In this document: piece by piece, positions 37,083 through 48,276 of the stretch
Position numbering within the stretch: position 1 is the stretch's first letter
Layout of the letters: each line of letters starts with the position of its first letter
Program-made: the position numbers and the translations under genes
From: Geodermatophilus sp. TF02-6
Lineage (GTDB): Bacteria > Actinomycetota > Actinomycetes > Mycobacteriales > Geodermatophilaceae
Direction: 5' to 3'
Length of the DNA: 64,000 bases
Assembly: GCF_003319115.1 (NCBI RefSeq)
Contig: NZ_QOHF01000004.1
Location: 62,001 to 126,000, forward strand
Notes under the pieces: model-generated
Seen by the model: only the letters and a program-made list of their open reading frames with translations
Told to the model about the DNA's origin: nothing
Databases searched by the model: none

Positions 37083-39254
37083 TCAGGAGACCGGTGGCGG
37101 CACCTGCACCGGCCGGGGGAAGGTGATCGAGAAGACGTGCGCCGGCTCCCGGTAGGGGTCGAGCTCGACGTAGTTGAACTGGCCCCAGTCGAAGGCGGCG
37201 CCGGTCAGCTCGTCGGTCACGGTGAACCGCTCGTGCCAGTCGAGCCCCAGCGCCGGCAGGTCGATGGCCGTCGTCCCGATCTGGGTGTAGTGGCTCTCCA
37301 GCGCCACGACGACCAGGACGGCGTCCTGCGAGCCGGGGTCGGTCTTGGAGAAGCAGATCAGGTTCGGGTTGTCGACGGAGTGGAACCGCAGGGTGCGCAG
37401 CTGCTGCAGGGCCGGGTGGGCGCGGCGGATCTCGTTGAGCCGGCGCAGGTAGGGGACGAGGCTCGCGGCCTCGGCGGTGGCGAAGTCCCGCGGCCGCAGC
37501 TGGTACTTCTCGCTGTCGAGGTACTCCTCGCTGCCCGGCCGGACGGCGACGTGCTCGTACAGCTCGTAGCCGGAGTAGACGCCCCAGGTCGGGCTCATCA
37601 TCGACGCGAGCACCGCGCGGACCTTGAACACCGGCGGGCCGCCGTACTGCAGTGACGCGTGCAGGATGTCCGGGGTGTTCACGAAGAAGTTCGGCCGCAT
37701 GTAGTGGCAGTTGGCGGCCAGCTCCCGGCCGTAGTCCTCCAGCTCGCCGCGCGCGGTGCGCCAGGTGAAGTAGGTGTAGGACTGGGTGAACCCCAGCCGG
37801 GCGAGCTGGTGCATCATCGCCGGCCGGGTGAACGCCTCGGCGAGGAAGAGCACGTCGGGGTCGGTTTCCTTGACCGTCCAGATCAGCCAGTGCCAGAAGG
37901 CCAGCGGCTTGGTGTGCGGGTTGTCCACCCGGAAGATCCGCACCCCGGCGTCGATCCACACGCGGACGACCCGCAGGCACTCGGCGTAGATGCCCCCGGG
38001 GTCGTCGTCGAAGTTGATCGGGTAGATGTCCTGGTACTTCTTCGGCGGGTTCTCCGCGTAGGCGATCGTGCCGTCGGGCCTGGTGGTGAACCACTCCGGG
38101 TGGCTGCTCACCCACGGGTGGTCGGGGGCGGCCTGCAGCGCGAAGTCCAGCGCCACCTCCATGCCTAGCTCGCGGGTGCGGGCGACGAAGGCCCGGAAGT
38201 CGTCCATCGTGCCCAGCTGCGGGTGGACGGCGTCGTGCCCGCCCTCGGCGCTGCCGATGGCCCACGGGGAGCCGACGTCGTCCGGCCCGACCTCGGTCGG
38301 GTTACCGCCCGGGAAGTGGGCGGTGTTCGGGCCCTTGCGGTTGACCGTGCCGATCGGGTGGATCGGCGGCAGGTACACCACGTCGAAGCCCATGTCGGCG
38401 ACCGCCGGCAGCCGCTCGGCGGCGGTGGCGAAGGTGCCGTGCGTCGGCCTCCCGTCGACGACCGGCCCGGTCGAGCGGGGGAAGAACTCGTACCAGGAGC
38501 CGTACAGCGCCCGCGGGCGGTCCACCCACACCTCGTAGCGCGGTCCGCGGGTGACCAGCTCCCGGACCGGGTGCTCGTAGAGGTACAGCTGCAGCTCGTC
38601 GGCGAGCGCGGGGGCGACCCGGGCGGTCAGCTCCAGCGAGGTGTCGCGCAGCGCGGCGGCCGCGTCGGCCACCCGGGCCTTCCAGTCACCGTCGGCCTCC
38701 CCGGCGACCCGGTCGAGCAGCCGGGCGCCGTCCTCCAGGTCGTTGGCGAGGTCGGCGGGCCCCTGACCGGCGGCGATCTTCACCGCGACGGCGTGGTGCC
38801 AGGTGGCCAGCGGGTCGCTCCAGGCCTCCACCCGGAAGCTCCACCGCCCCTCGCGGTCGGGTACGACCGTGGCCAGCCAGCGGTCGGGCTGGTCGCCGAA
38901 GCGGACCATGCGCCGCAGCCGCTGCTGCTCGTCGTCCTCTCCCGGCGGGGTGCGCGCGGGAGCCGGGCCGTCGTCGCCGGGTGGGGTGCGCGCGGGAGCC
39001 GAGCCGTCGTCGCTGGGTGGGGTGCGCGCGGGAGTCGGGCCGTCGTCGCCGGGTGGGGTGCGCGCGGGAGCCGAGCCGTCGTTGCTGGGTGGGGTCCAGA
39101 CGACATTCGCCGCCACGGCGTCGTGGCCCTCGCGGAAGACGGTGGCGGTGATCGGCAGGTGCTCACCGACCACGGCCCGGGCCGAGAAGGACCCGCAGGA
39201 CACGACGGGGGCGACATCGGTGATGCCGAGACGGAGGTCAGCGCGGCCAGTCAT
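37083..39254 (-). CDS. glgE: Alpha-1,4-glucan:maltose-1-phosphate maltosyltransferase
   Basis: Extends alpha-glucan chains with maltose units from maltose 1-phosphate. It has 723 residues. The GH13 residues are nucleophile D444 (RIFRVDNPHTK) and acid/base E473 (LAEAFTRP); Streptomyces GlgE has these at D394 and E423, so both are shifted by exactly 50. That equals the extra material at residues 54-106: four full copies of a 12-residue unit (TPPxxDGxxPAR) plus a partial one, inserted in the N-terminal beta domain. The ATG at 39254 is the family start. Divergent to glgP across 131 bp. Confidence 0.95.
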   Translation of the reverse strand: MTGRADLRLGITDVAPVVSCGSFSARAVVGEHLPITATVFREGHDAVAANVVWTPPSNDGSAPARTPPGDDGPTPARTPPSDDGSAPARTPPGDDGPAPARTPPGEDDEQQRLRRMVRFGDQPDRWLATVVPDREGRWSFRVEAWSDPLATWHHAVAVKIAAGQGPADLANDLEDGARLLDRVAGEADGDWKARVADAAAALRDTSLELTARVAPALADELQLYLYEHPVRELVTRGPRYEVWVDRPRALYGSWYEFFPRSTGPVVDGRPTHGTFATAAERLPAVADMGFDVVYLPPIHPIGTVNRKGPNTAHFPGGNPTEVGPDDVGSPWAIGSAEGGHDAVHPQLGTMDDFRAFVARTRELGMEVALDFALQAAPDHPWVSSHPEWFTTRPDGTIAYAENPPKKYQDIYPINFDDDPGGIYAECLRVVRVWIDAGVRIFRVDNPHTKPLAFWHWLIWTVKETDPDVLFLAEAFTRPAMMHQLARLGFTQSYTYFTWRTARGELEDYGRELAANCHYMRPNFFVNTPDILHASLQYGGPPVFKVRAVLASMMSPTWGVYSGYELYEHVAVRPGSEEYLDSEKYQLRPRDFATAEAASLVPYLRRLNEIRRAHPALQQLRTLRFHSVDNPNLICFSKTDPGSQDAVLVVVALESHYTQIGTTAIDLPALGLDWHERFTVTDELTGAAFDWGQFNYVELDPYREPAHVFSITFPRPVQVPPPVS
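38937..39095. repeat. 36-bp coding minisatellite within glgE
   Basis: The 36-bp unit is repeated four times plus a partial fifth, in frame, giving TPPSNDGSAPAR, TPPGDDGPTPAR, TPPSDDGSAPAR and TPPGDDGPAPAR. Units 1 and 3, and 2 and 4, resemble each other most, suggesting duplication of a 72-bp pair. Length change would keep the frame. Confidence 0.9.
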
Positions 39255-39373
39255 CGGCGGTCACGCTATCGAGGTCACGGTCGGCGAGCACGTCGGCCTC
39301 GACCCGGGGCAGGCGGTGGCGGCGCGGCGGGGACCACCCCTGTGGCGCCTCCGTGGGTGGGCGCGGCCCTGGC

Positions 39374-39379
39374 TAGTCT
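39374..39379 (+). promoter_or_regulatory. glgP -10 element, leaderless arrangement
   Basis: TAGTCT ends 6 bases before the glgP GTG, with no ribosome site between. Confidence 0.6.
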
Positions 39380-39385
39380 CGGGCC

Positions 39386-41950
39386 GTGCGCGCTCTCCGC
39401 CGGTTCACCGTCCGCGCCTCGCTCCCCGAGGAGCTGATGCCGCTGTCCCAGCTGGTGATGAACCTCCGCTGGTCCTGGCACGCCGAGACGCGGGACCTCT
39501 TCGAGGCCCTCGACCCGCAGCTGTGGCAGACCTGCAACGGGGACCCGGTGAAGGTCCTCGGCGAGGTCTCGGCCGAGCGGCTGGCCACCCTGGCCCGCGA
39601 CCGTCGCTTCCTGCGCCGGCTGCAGGACGTCGTCGACGACCTGCAGGAGTACCTGTCGGGGCCGCACTGGTACCAGTCGCTGGGTGGGCGGGACTCGACC
39701 AGCACCGCGCCTGCCTCGATCGCCTACTTCTCCGCGGAGTTCGGCATCACCGAGGTGCTGCCGCAGTACTCCGGCGGCCTGGGCATCCTCGCCGGCGACC
39801 ACCTCAAGGCCGCTTCCGACCTCGGCGTCCCGCTCATCGGCGTCGGGCTGCTCTACCGGGCCGGCTACTTCGCGCAGAGCCTGTCCCCGGACGGCTGGCA
39901 GCTGGAGCACTACCCGTCGCTGGACCCGCACGGGCTGCCGGTCAAGCTGCTGCGCCAGCCCGACGGCACCGCCGTGGTCATCAGCGTGCCGCTGCCCGAG
40001 GGCCGCACCCTGTTCGCCCACGTCTGGCGGGCCCAGGTCGGCCGGGTCTCGCTGCTGCTGCTCGACAGCGACATCGAGGAGAACGCCCCGGCCGAGCGCG
40101 GCGTCACCGACCGGCTCTACGGCGGCGACGAGGACCACCGGCTGCGCCAGGAGATGCTGCTGGGCATCGGCGGTGTGCGGGCGCTGCGCGCCTGGTGCTC
40201 GCTGACCGGGACGCCGACGCCGGAGGTCTACCACGCCAACGAGGGCCACGCCGGCTTCCTCGGGATCGAGCGGATCCGCGAGCTGACCGAGTCCCACGGG
40301 CTGTCGTTCACCGAGGCGCTGCAGGCGGTGCGCGCCGGCACGGTGTTCACCACCCACACCCCGGTGCCGGCCGGCATCGACCGTTTCCCGCGGGCGCTGA
40401 TCGAGCGCTACTTCGCCGGCTTCGGCGTCCCCCTCGAGCAGCTGCTCCCGCTGGGCGCCGAGGACGACCCGTCGAAGTTCAACATGGCCCACATGGGCCT
40501 GCGGCTGGGGCAGCGGGCCAACGGGGTCAGCGAGCTGCACGGGCGCGTCAGCCGGCACATGTTCCGGTACCTGTGGCCCGGCTTCGACGAGCGCGACGTG
40601 CCGATCACCTCGATCACCAACGGCGTGCACGCCCCGACCTGGACCGCCCGGGAGCTGGTCGAGCTCGGCACCCAGGTGAGCAGCCAGGGCGACCCGGTCG
40701 AGGTGGCTGGCGAGGTGCACTTCGACGGGGTCGACCGCATCCCGGCCGGCGAGCTGTGGACCACCCGGCGGATGCTGCGCGGCCGGCTGGTCGAGGAGGT
40801 GCGCCGCCGGCTGCGGGAGACCGCGCTGTCGCGGGGTGCGGCCGAGGCCGAGGTCGGCTGGGCCGACACCGCCTTCGACCCCGACGTCCTCACCATCGGC
40901 TTCGCCCGCCGGGTGCCCTCGTACAAGCGGCTGACGCTCATGCTGCGCGACCGCGCGCGGCTCAAGGCGCTGCTGCTCGACCCGGAGCGGCCGGTGCAGC
41001 TGGTCATCGCCGGCAAGAGCCACCCGGCCGACGACGGCGGCAAGCAGCTGATCCAGCAGATGGTGAAGTTCGCCGACGACCCGGAGATCCGCCACCGCAT
41101 CGCGTTCCTGCCCGGCTACGACATCGGCATGGCCCGCTACCTGTACTGGGGCTGCGACGTCTGGCTGAACAACCCGCTGCGCCCGCTGGAGGCCTGCGGC
41201 ACCTCCGGGATGAAGGCGGCGCTCAACGGCGGGCTGAACCTCTCCATCCGCGACGGCTGGTGGGACGAGTGGTTCGACGGGCAGAACGGGTGGGCCATCC
41301 CGACCGCCGACGGCGTGGCCGACCCGGAGCGGCGCGACGACGTCGAGGCCCGGGCCATCTACGACCTGCTGGCCACCCAGGTGGCGCCGCGCTTCTACGA
41401 GACCGACCGAGACGGCATCCCCACCCGGTGGGTGGAGATGGTCCGCCACACGCTGCGCGAGACCGGCCCCAAGGTGCTGGCCACCCGGATGGTCCGCGAC
41501 TACGTGCAGCGGCTCTACGTGCCGGCGGCCGGTTCCGCGCGGGCGATGGCCGAGGGCGGCTACGCCGCGGCGCGCACCGAGGCCGGGTGGCGCGCCCACC
41601 TGCTCGAGGACTGGGGCACCGTGCGGGTCGCCCACGTCGAGGCCACCGGCGCGGGGGACACCCCCGAGATCGGGTCGACCCTGGCGCTGCGGGCCGAGGT
41701 CGAGATGCCCGGCCTCGCCCCGTCGGACGTGCAGGTGCAGGCGGCCTACGGCCGGGTCGACGACACCGACAACCTGCACGAGGTGACCACGCTGCCGATG
41801 ACCCACGAGCACAGCGACGGGTCGCGGCACTGGTTCACCGCCACCCTGCCGCTCGAGCGCACCGGTGCGTTCGGGTACACGGTGCGCGTGCTGCCGCGCT
41901 CGGAGCACCTGGCCGACCCGGCCGAGCTGGGCCTGGTCGCGACCCCCTGA
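39386..41950 (+). CDS. glgP: Alpha-glucan (maltodextrin/glycogen) phosphorylase
   Basis: Phosphorolysis of alpha-1,4-glucan to glucose 1-phosphate. The 854-residue protein is of the short-N-terminus type found in actinobacteria and Thermus (RALRRFTVRASLPEELMPLSQL). The pyridoxal-phosphate lysine is in EACGTSGMKAALNGGLN, and the phosphate-site region is GFARRVPSYKR. The catalytic His region is VFTTHTPVPAG. GTG at 39386 is immediately behind a TAGTCT -10. It is transcribed away from glgE, so synthesis and breakdown genes share a 131-bp control region. Confidence 0.93.
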   Translation: MRALRRFTVRASLPEELMPLSQLVMNLRWSWHAETRDLFEALDPQLWQTCNGDPVKVLGEVSAERLATLARDRRFLRRLQDVVDDLQEYLSGPHWYQSLGGRDSTSTAPASIAYFSAEFGITEVLPQYSGGLGILAGDHLKAASDLGVPLIGVGLLYRAGYFAQSLSPDGWQLEHYPSLDPHGLPVKLLRQPDGTAVVISVPLPEGRTLFAHVWRAQVGRVSLLLLDSDIEENAPAERGVTDRLYGGDEDHRLRQEMLLGIGGVRALRAWCSLTGTPTPEVYHANEGHAGFLGIERIRELTESHGLSFTEALQAVRAGTVFTTHTPVPAGIDRFPRALIERYFAGFGVPLEQLLPLGAEDDPSKFNMAHMGLRLGQRANGVSELHGRVSRHMFRYLWPGFDERDVPITSITNGVHAPTWTARELVELGTQVSSQGDPVEVAGEVHFDGVDRIPAGELWTTRRMLRGRLVEEVRRRLRETALSRGAAEAEVGWADTAFDPDVLTIGFARRVPSYKRLTLMLRDRARLKALLLDPERPVQLVIAGKSHPADDGGKQLIQQMVKFADDPEIRHRIAFLPGYDIGMARYLYWGCDVWLNNPLRPLEACGTSGMKAALNGGLNLSIRDGWWDEWFDGQNGWAIPTADGVADPERRDDVEARAIYDLLATQVAPRFYETDRDGIPTRWVEMVRHTLRETGPKVLATRMVRDYVQRLYVPAAGSARAMAEGGYAAARTEAGWRAHLLEDWGTVRVAHVEATGAGDTPEIGSTLALRAEVEMPGLAPSDVQVQAAYGRVDDTDNLHEVTTLPMTHEHSDGSRHWFTATLPLERTGAFGYTVRVLPRSEHLADPAELGLVATP

Positions 41951-41952
41951 GA

Positions 41953-42087
41953 AAGGACCCCCTGCCCCCCACCACTCGCAGGCTCGCGGTGGGACCCTGC
42001 AGGGGGCCGCCCCTGCCCCCACCGCTCGTAGAAGGACCCCGTCCTCCCCACCCCTCGCCCGCTCGGGCCGAGGCTCCGGACGGGTCC
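41953..42087. repeat. GC-rich intergenic repeats, copy 8 (double)
   Basis: Two units follow the glgP stop. Unit one runs AAGGACCCCCTGCCCCCC, then CACTCGCAGGCTCGC, then GGGACCCTGCAGGGGGCC. Unit two starts at AAGGACCCCGTCCTCCCCAC near 42032 and runs into CTCGCCCGCTCGGGCC. It lies between glgP and the FHA gene. Confidence 0.65.
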
Positions 42088-42188
42088 CCGGGCAGCACAT
42101 CCGCCACGCCGGTCGCACCGGTCGCCGGACCGGTGCGACCGGTCGGCGTGGCGGTGTCGCCCGGCCGCTGCCACCTGCGCGACGTCAC

Positions 42189-42194
42189 TAGGCT
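42189..42194 (+). promoter_or_regulatory. FHA gene -10 element, leaderless arrangement
   Basis: TAGGCT ends 7 bases before the ATG at 42202; no ribosome site is present. Confidence 0.55.
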
Positions 42195-42201
42195 GGGCGC
42201 C

Positions 42202-43182
42202 ATGCCCGACCGCTGTGAAGTACTGCCCGGGGACTCCGTCGTCGCGCGACGGGGAGGCGGTCTGCTGTGGGTGGACGCCCCCGGCTCGCCGGCCCTCGTG
42301 GCCGCCCTGCACGCCTGCCTGGGGGTCCGCGGCCCAGGCGCGGAGCGGGTGCTCGGCGCGGTCGCCGGGCAGGTCGCCGCGCTGGGCGGCGGTGCCTCCT
42401 TCGCCCTCGTCGTCCCGGCCGACCCGGGCACCGGCGTCGCGCTGTGGTGCGGCAAGGGCCAGCCGGCGGTGGACGGCGTCCCGGTGTCGGGCTCCTCGGT
42501 CGACGGCTGCACCCTGGCCGGCGGCTTCCCGCTCGGCCGGAGCACCTACGTCGGCCCGGGCCAGCCGGTGCCGTCGGGTTCCCCGGGCGTCCCCTACGAC
42601 CTGGTCGAGGGCACCGTCCCCGGCTCCGGCGCGACGTTGCACGTGGCCGCTCCCGCGCCCGCCTCGTCGTCGTCCGGGGTCCCGCAGGCCCCCGCGGCCT
42701 TCACCGCCGGGTCCGACGCAGGGTCCGACGCAGGGTTCGGCGGCTCCGGCTCCTCCGGCTACGGCGCCACCGCGACCCCGTCCCGGCAGGCCGACGAGGG
42801 CGGCGAGGCGACCGCCTTCTGGAAGCCCGAGCCGCCGGCGGCGCCCATCCTGCGCTTCGACGACGGCCTGGTCGTGACCGTCGACGAGGACCTCGTCCTC
42901 GGCCGCCGGCCGGACAACCACGAGCTGGTCACCTCCGGCTCGGCTCGGCCGGTGCCGATCGCCGACACCCAGAACGTGCTCTCCTCGGCCCACGCCGCCG
43001 TCCAGCGCAACGGGCAGGAGGTGTCGCTGGTCGACCTGGGGTCGCTCAACGGCACGCACGTCGCCGGGCCCGAGGCCACCGAGTGGACCCAGCTCGAGCC
43101 CGGGGTCGCCCACCCGCTGTCCGACGGCGACCGGCTGCTGCTGGGCTGGACGGTCATCACCTTCGAGCAGCAGCCCGACTGA
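42202..43182 (+). CDS. FHA-domain protein
   Basis: A 326-residue protein that probably binds phosphothreonine peptides. The C-terminal third (about 215-320) is a forkhead-associated domain with its conserved positions in order: LVLGRRPDN (Gly-Arg), VLSSAHAAVQ (Ser...His) and DLGSLNGTHV (Asn-Gly-Thr). The N-terminal part (MPDRCEVLPGDSVVARRGGGLLWVDA) resembles a small beta domain and is joined by a Ser/Gly/Ala linker containing the repeated GSDA. Such proteins are usual partners of serine/threonine kinases, but none is encoded here. ATG at 42202 with a close -10. Confidence 0.85.
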   Translation: MPDRCEVLPGDSVVARRGGGLLWVDAPGSPALVAALHACLGVRGPGAERVLGAVAGQVAALGGGASFALVVPADPGTGVALWCGKGQPAVDGVPVSGSSVDGCTLAGGFPLGRSTYVGPGQPVPSGSPGVPYDLVEGTVPGSGATLHVAAPAPASSSSGVPQAPAAFTAGSDAGSDAGFGGSGSSGYGATATPSRQADEGGEATAFWKPEPPAAPILRFDDGLVVTVDEDLVLGRRPDNHELVTSGSARPVPIADTQNVLSSAHAAVQRNGQEVSLVDLGSLNGTHVAGPEATEWTQLEPGVAHPLSDGDRLLLGWTVITFEQQPD

Positions 43183-43243
43183 GCAGGGGATCGGGGTGGC
43201 CCGCTCCTGGGTCTCCCCGCCGCCCGAGCGCTGGAGTCGTCCC

Positions 43244-43304
43244 GGGCATGGGAAGCAACACGTACATCGGGGAGCCCAGGACGCAGGTGTTGCTTCCCAT
43301 GCCC
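43244..43304. terminator. 18-bp perfect hairpin between the FHA gene and glgX
   Basis: GGGCATGGGAAGCAACAC at 43244-43261 is exactly complementary to 43287-43304, with a 25-base loop. It lies between convergent stop codons (43182 and 43312). The arms are AT-richer than the surroundings and are unrelated to the GC-rich repeat family. It probably terminates both genes, or is a separate palindromic element. Confidence 0.7.
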
Positions 43305-43311
43305 AGGCGGG

Positions 43312-45462
<2,151 letters not shown>

Positions 45463-45535
45463 GGGGTGATCCTGACAGCCGCGGGTGAGTCCGGGTGTCA
45501 CGTGGCGGGGTCCGGCGGGTTGGTTGGATGGGGGA

Positions 45536-46327
45536 GTGTCGAGCGAGCCGGTCGTGGAGATGCGTGGTGTGGACGTCGTCCGGGGGGAGACGTTCCTGCT
45601 GCGCGGCATCGACTGGACCGTCGAGGCCGACCAGCGCTGGGTGGTGCTCGGGCCCAACGGCGCGGGCAAGACGACGCTGCTGCAGCTGGCCGCGGCGCAC
45701 ATGCACCCCACGCGCGGCACGGTCGCCCTGCTGGGGGAGACCCTCGGCGCGGTCGACGTCTTCGAGCTGCGGCCGCGGATCGGACTGACCAGCGCCGCGC
45801 TGGCCCAGCGCATCCAGGCGGCGGAGCGGACCGGTGACGTCGTCCTGTCCGCCGGCTACGCCATCGTGGGGCGGGGGCGGGAGCGCTACGACGTCGACGA
45901 CCTGACCCGCGCGGCCTGGCTTCTGCAGCAGTGGGGGGTCGCCCCGATGGCCCACCGGCCGTTCGGGACCCTCAGCGAGGGCGAGCGCAAGCGGGTGCAG
46001 ATCGCCCGCGCCCTCATGACCGACCCCGAGCTGCTGCTGCTCGACGAGCCGGGCGCGGGCCTGGACCTCGGCGGCCGGGAGGACCTGGTCACCCGGCTGG
46101 CCGACCTCGCCCGCCTGTTCTCCGCGCCGGCCCAGGTGCTGGTCACCCACCACGTGGAGGAGATCCCGCCCGGCTACACCCACGCGCTGCTGCTGCGCGG
46201 CGGGCAGGTGGTGGCCCACGGGCCGGTGGACGGCGTGCTCACCCCGGACGCGCTCTCGCAGACCTTCGGGCTGGCCCTGCAGGTGCAGCGCGCCGACGGC
46301 CGGTGGACCGCCCGCCGAGCCGCGTGA
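45536..46327 (+). CDS. Orphan ABC transporter ATP-binding protein
   Basis: A 263-residue ABC ATPase. Walker A GPNGAGKTT begins at residue 39, the signature is LSEGERKRVQIARAL and Walker B LLLLDEPGAGLD. The H-loop is VTHHVEEIPPGYTHALLL. No permease or binding-protein gene adjoins it, so its transporter is elsewhere or it works alone. GTG at 45536 is chosen for family fit; TTGGAT six bases upstream may be a weak -10. The stop overlaps the next gene's GTG (GTGA). Confidence 0.88.
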   Translation: MSSEPVVEMRGVDVVRGETFLLRGIDWTVEADQRWVVLGPNGAGKTTLLQLAAAHMHPTRGTVALLGETLGAVDVFELRPRIGLTSAALAQRIQAAERTGDVVLSAGYAIVGRGRERYDVDDLTRAAWLLQQWGVAPMAHRPFGTLSEGERKRVQIARALMTDPELLLLDEPGAGLDLGGREDLVTRLADLARLFSAPAQVLVTHHVEEIPPGYTHALLLRGGQVVAHGPVDGVLTPDALSQTFGLALQVQRADGRWTARRAA

Positions 46328-48201
46328 GAGAGGACCCTCTGGTGCACGGCCCCCCTCACTCCACTCGGGGACGCCGGGGAGGAGGCCTGCTCGGGGACGC
46401 CCCGGAGGAGCCCGCCCCGGGCCAGGGGACGCCCCGGAGGGGGCCGTCGGGCGCCCCGGCCCCGGTCCGCCCGCGGCGCCGTCCCGGCCCCCGGACGGTG
46501 GCGGTCGCGGCCGCCCTGGTGCTGGGGGTGGTGGTGCAGCTGCTCCCGCTGCTGGTCTTCCCCACGGTGCTCAGCCAGGACGGCCCGGCGCACGTCGCCA
46601 GCGCCTGGGTGCTGCTCACCTCCGGCCACGAGGACGCCACCGGGGCCCTGCTGCGCGACCACTACCGGGTCGACCTGACCCCGGTGCCCAACATGCTCAC
46701 CACCCTGGTCCTGGTCGCGCTGCTGCCGCTGGCCGGACCCGACGGGGCGGAGCGGCTGCTCGTCGCCGGGCTCGTCGTCGGCCTGGTGGCGGCGCTGGCG
46801 TACGCGGTGCGCGGCGTGGACCGCCGGGCCGGCTGGCTGGCGGCCGCTGCGCTGCCGCTGGCCGGCAGCCAGCTGGTCGCCTACGGCTTCGACAACTTCG
46901 TCCTCGGCGTGGTCGGCGCCCTGCTCGTCCTCGGGGTCGCACTGCGCCGCCGCTCGGGCTGGGGGACGCCCGCGGGCGCCGCCCTCGCGGCGCTGCTGGT
47001 GCTCACCTGGACCGCCCACCTGCTGCCGTGGGTGCTGGCGGCCGGCAGCGTCCTGCTGCTGGCCGCGGCCCGCGCGGGGGACGCCGTCCGCGCCGGGGAC
47101 CGAGCCCGCGACGCCGTCCGCCGGCACGTGGCGCCGGTGCTGCTGGCCACCGTGCCGAGCGCGGCGCTCACCGCTCGGTACCTGTCCTCCGGGGACGGGC
47201 CGCCGGCCGAGGGGGAGGGCGGCCCCTCGCCGGAGCGGGTCCGCGCCCTGCTCACCGGCGTCCGGCCGTTCGTGACCGGATGGGGGGGCGAGCGGGTCCC
47301 GGCGCTGGTCACGGTGCTCGCGATCGCCGTCCTGACCGTCGCCGCGCTGCGCCGCGCGCGTCCGGGCACCCCCGTGCCGCGGCCGGAGCGCCTCGCGCTC
47401 GGGCTGCTCGCGGCCGGGGTCACCCTGGCCTACTGGCTGACGCCGGACCAGCTGGGGCCGGACTTCGGGTTCCTCCCCGCCCGGCTGGCCTGGTTCCCGC
47501 CGCTGCTGCTCGTGCTGTGGGCGGCCACCCGCGTCCCGGGACCCCGCACCGCCGCCGCGCTGACCGCCGTCCTGGTGCTCGCCGCCTCGGTCGCAGCGCT
47601 CGGCCGGCTGCCCGCGCAGGCCGCCGCGGCCGACGAGGTCGCCGAGCTGCTCTCCGTCGCCCACGACATCCCGCCCGCCTCGACGCTGGTCGTGCTGCAC
47701 TACCAGCGGTCGGTGGCCTGGGCCGGCCGGGGGTCGCCCGACCCGCTCCGACACGAGTCCAGCCGGCTGGCCGTGCGCGCCGGCGGGGTCGACGTCGGTC
47801 ACTACGAGGCCGTGCAGGCCTACTTCCAGGTGCACTTCGCCGTGACACCGGGCGTGCGGCAGCGCATGGACCCGGCCCTCTCCGGGCTGGAGCAGGTCCC
47901 ACCGGTGGTCGACCTCGCGGCGGTGCGGGGCGAGCTGGACTACGTGGTCGTGGTGGGGCTGGACCGGGCGTCGGCGGGTGTGCGGGACGCGCAGTGCACC
48001 CGGGCCGTCACCGCCGAGCTGGCCGACCACTACACGCCGGTCGCCACCTCGGCGCCGACCGGGTTGGTCACCCTCTGGCGTGCCGCCCCGTCGTCCGGCC
48101 AGACTGCCGACGGCGGCTCCGCCGACCCCCAGGCGGAGGGGTCGGCGGCGGCCCCACCACAGAGCGGACCTGTAGTTTCCGGTCGAGCACGGCCGGGGTA
48201 G
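46324..48201 (+). CDS. Polytopic membrane protein, GT-C-like
   Basis: About ten hydrophobic helices followed by a C-terminal extracytoplasmic domain (from about residue 440). After the first helix an acidic loop SQDGPAHV recalls the catalytic loop of GT-C glycosyltransferases, but I do not recognise the family. Length is 625 residues from the GTG at 46324, which overlaps the preceding stop. The first about 58 codons contain a copy of the intergenic repeat (GAGGACCCTCTGG...; GGGGACGCCCCGGAGG), so the true start may be GTG 46498 at the first helix. The two following genes (flavoprotein and GT39-like) suggest envelope glycan work. Confidence 0.65.
   Translation: MREDPLVHGPPHSTRGRRGGGLLGDAPEEPAPGQGTPRRGPSGAPAPVRPRRRPGPRTVAVAAALVLGVVVQLLPLLVFPTVLSQDGPAHVASAWVLLTSGHEDATGALLRDHYRVDLTPVPNMLTTLVLVALLPLAGPDGAERLLVAGLVVGLVAALAYAVRGVDRRAGWLAAAALPLAGSQLVAYGFDNFVLGVVGALLVLGVALRRRSGWGTPAGAALAALLVLTWTAHLLPWVLAAGSVLLLAAARAGDAVRAGDRARDAVRRHVAPVLLATVPSAALTARYLSSGDGPPAEGEGGPSPERVRALLTGVRPFVTGWGGERVPALVTVLAIAVLTVAALRRARPGTPVPRPERLALGLLAAGVTLAYWLTPDQLGPDFGFLPARLAWFPPLLLVLWAATRVPGPRTAAALTAVLVLAASVAALGRLPAQAAAADEVAELLSVAHDIPPASTLVVLHYQRSVAWAGRGSPDPLRHESSRLAVRAGGVDVGHYEAVQAYFQVHFAVTPGVRQRMDPALSGLEQVPPVVDLAAVRGELDYVVVVGLDRASAGVRDAQCTRAVTAELADHYTPVATSAPTGLVTLWRAAPSSGQTADGGSADPQAEGSAAAPPQSGPVVSGRARPG
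46328..46446. repeat. GC-rich repeat, copy 9, inside or before the membrane-protein N-terminus
   Basis: It begins GAGAGGACCCTCTGG directly after the ABC gene stop and includes three spaced copies of GGGGACGCCsSGGAGG (near 46373, 46393 and 46427). It resembles the copy at 57120. If the membrane protein starts at 46324, this element is translated. Confidence 0.45.
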
Positions 48202-48276
48202 GGCGGCGGGGTCGCGGCTGAGCAGCCCGCTCAGCGACCATGCCCCCCGGGTCCCCCGGGACAGTTCGGAGGACGT

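Noticed and set aside
38302..38315. TTACCGCCCGGGAA, a near match to the TTACC-N4-GGTAA site
   Set aside because: It lies inside the glgE coding sequence, has one half-site mismatch and is not near a start; taken as background.
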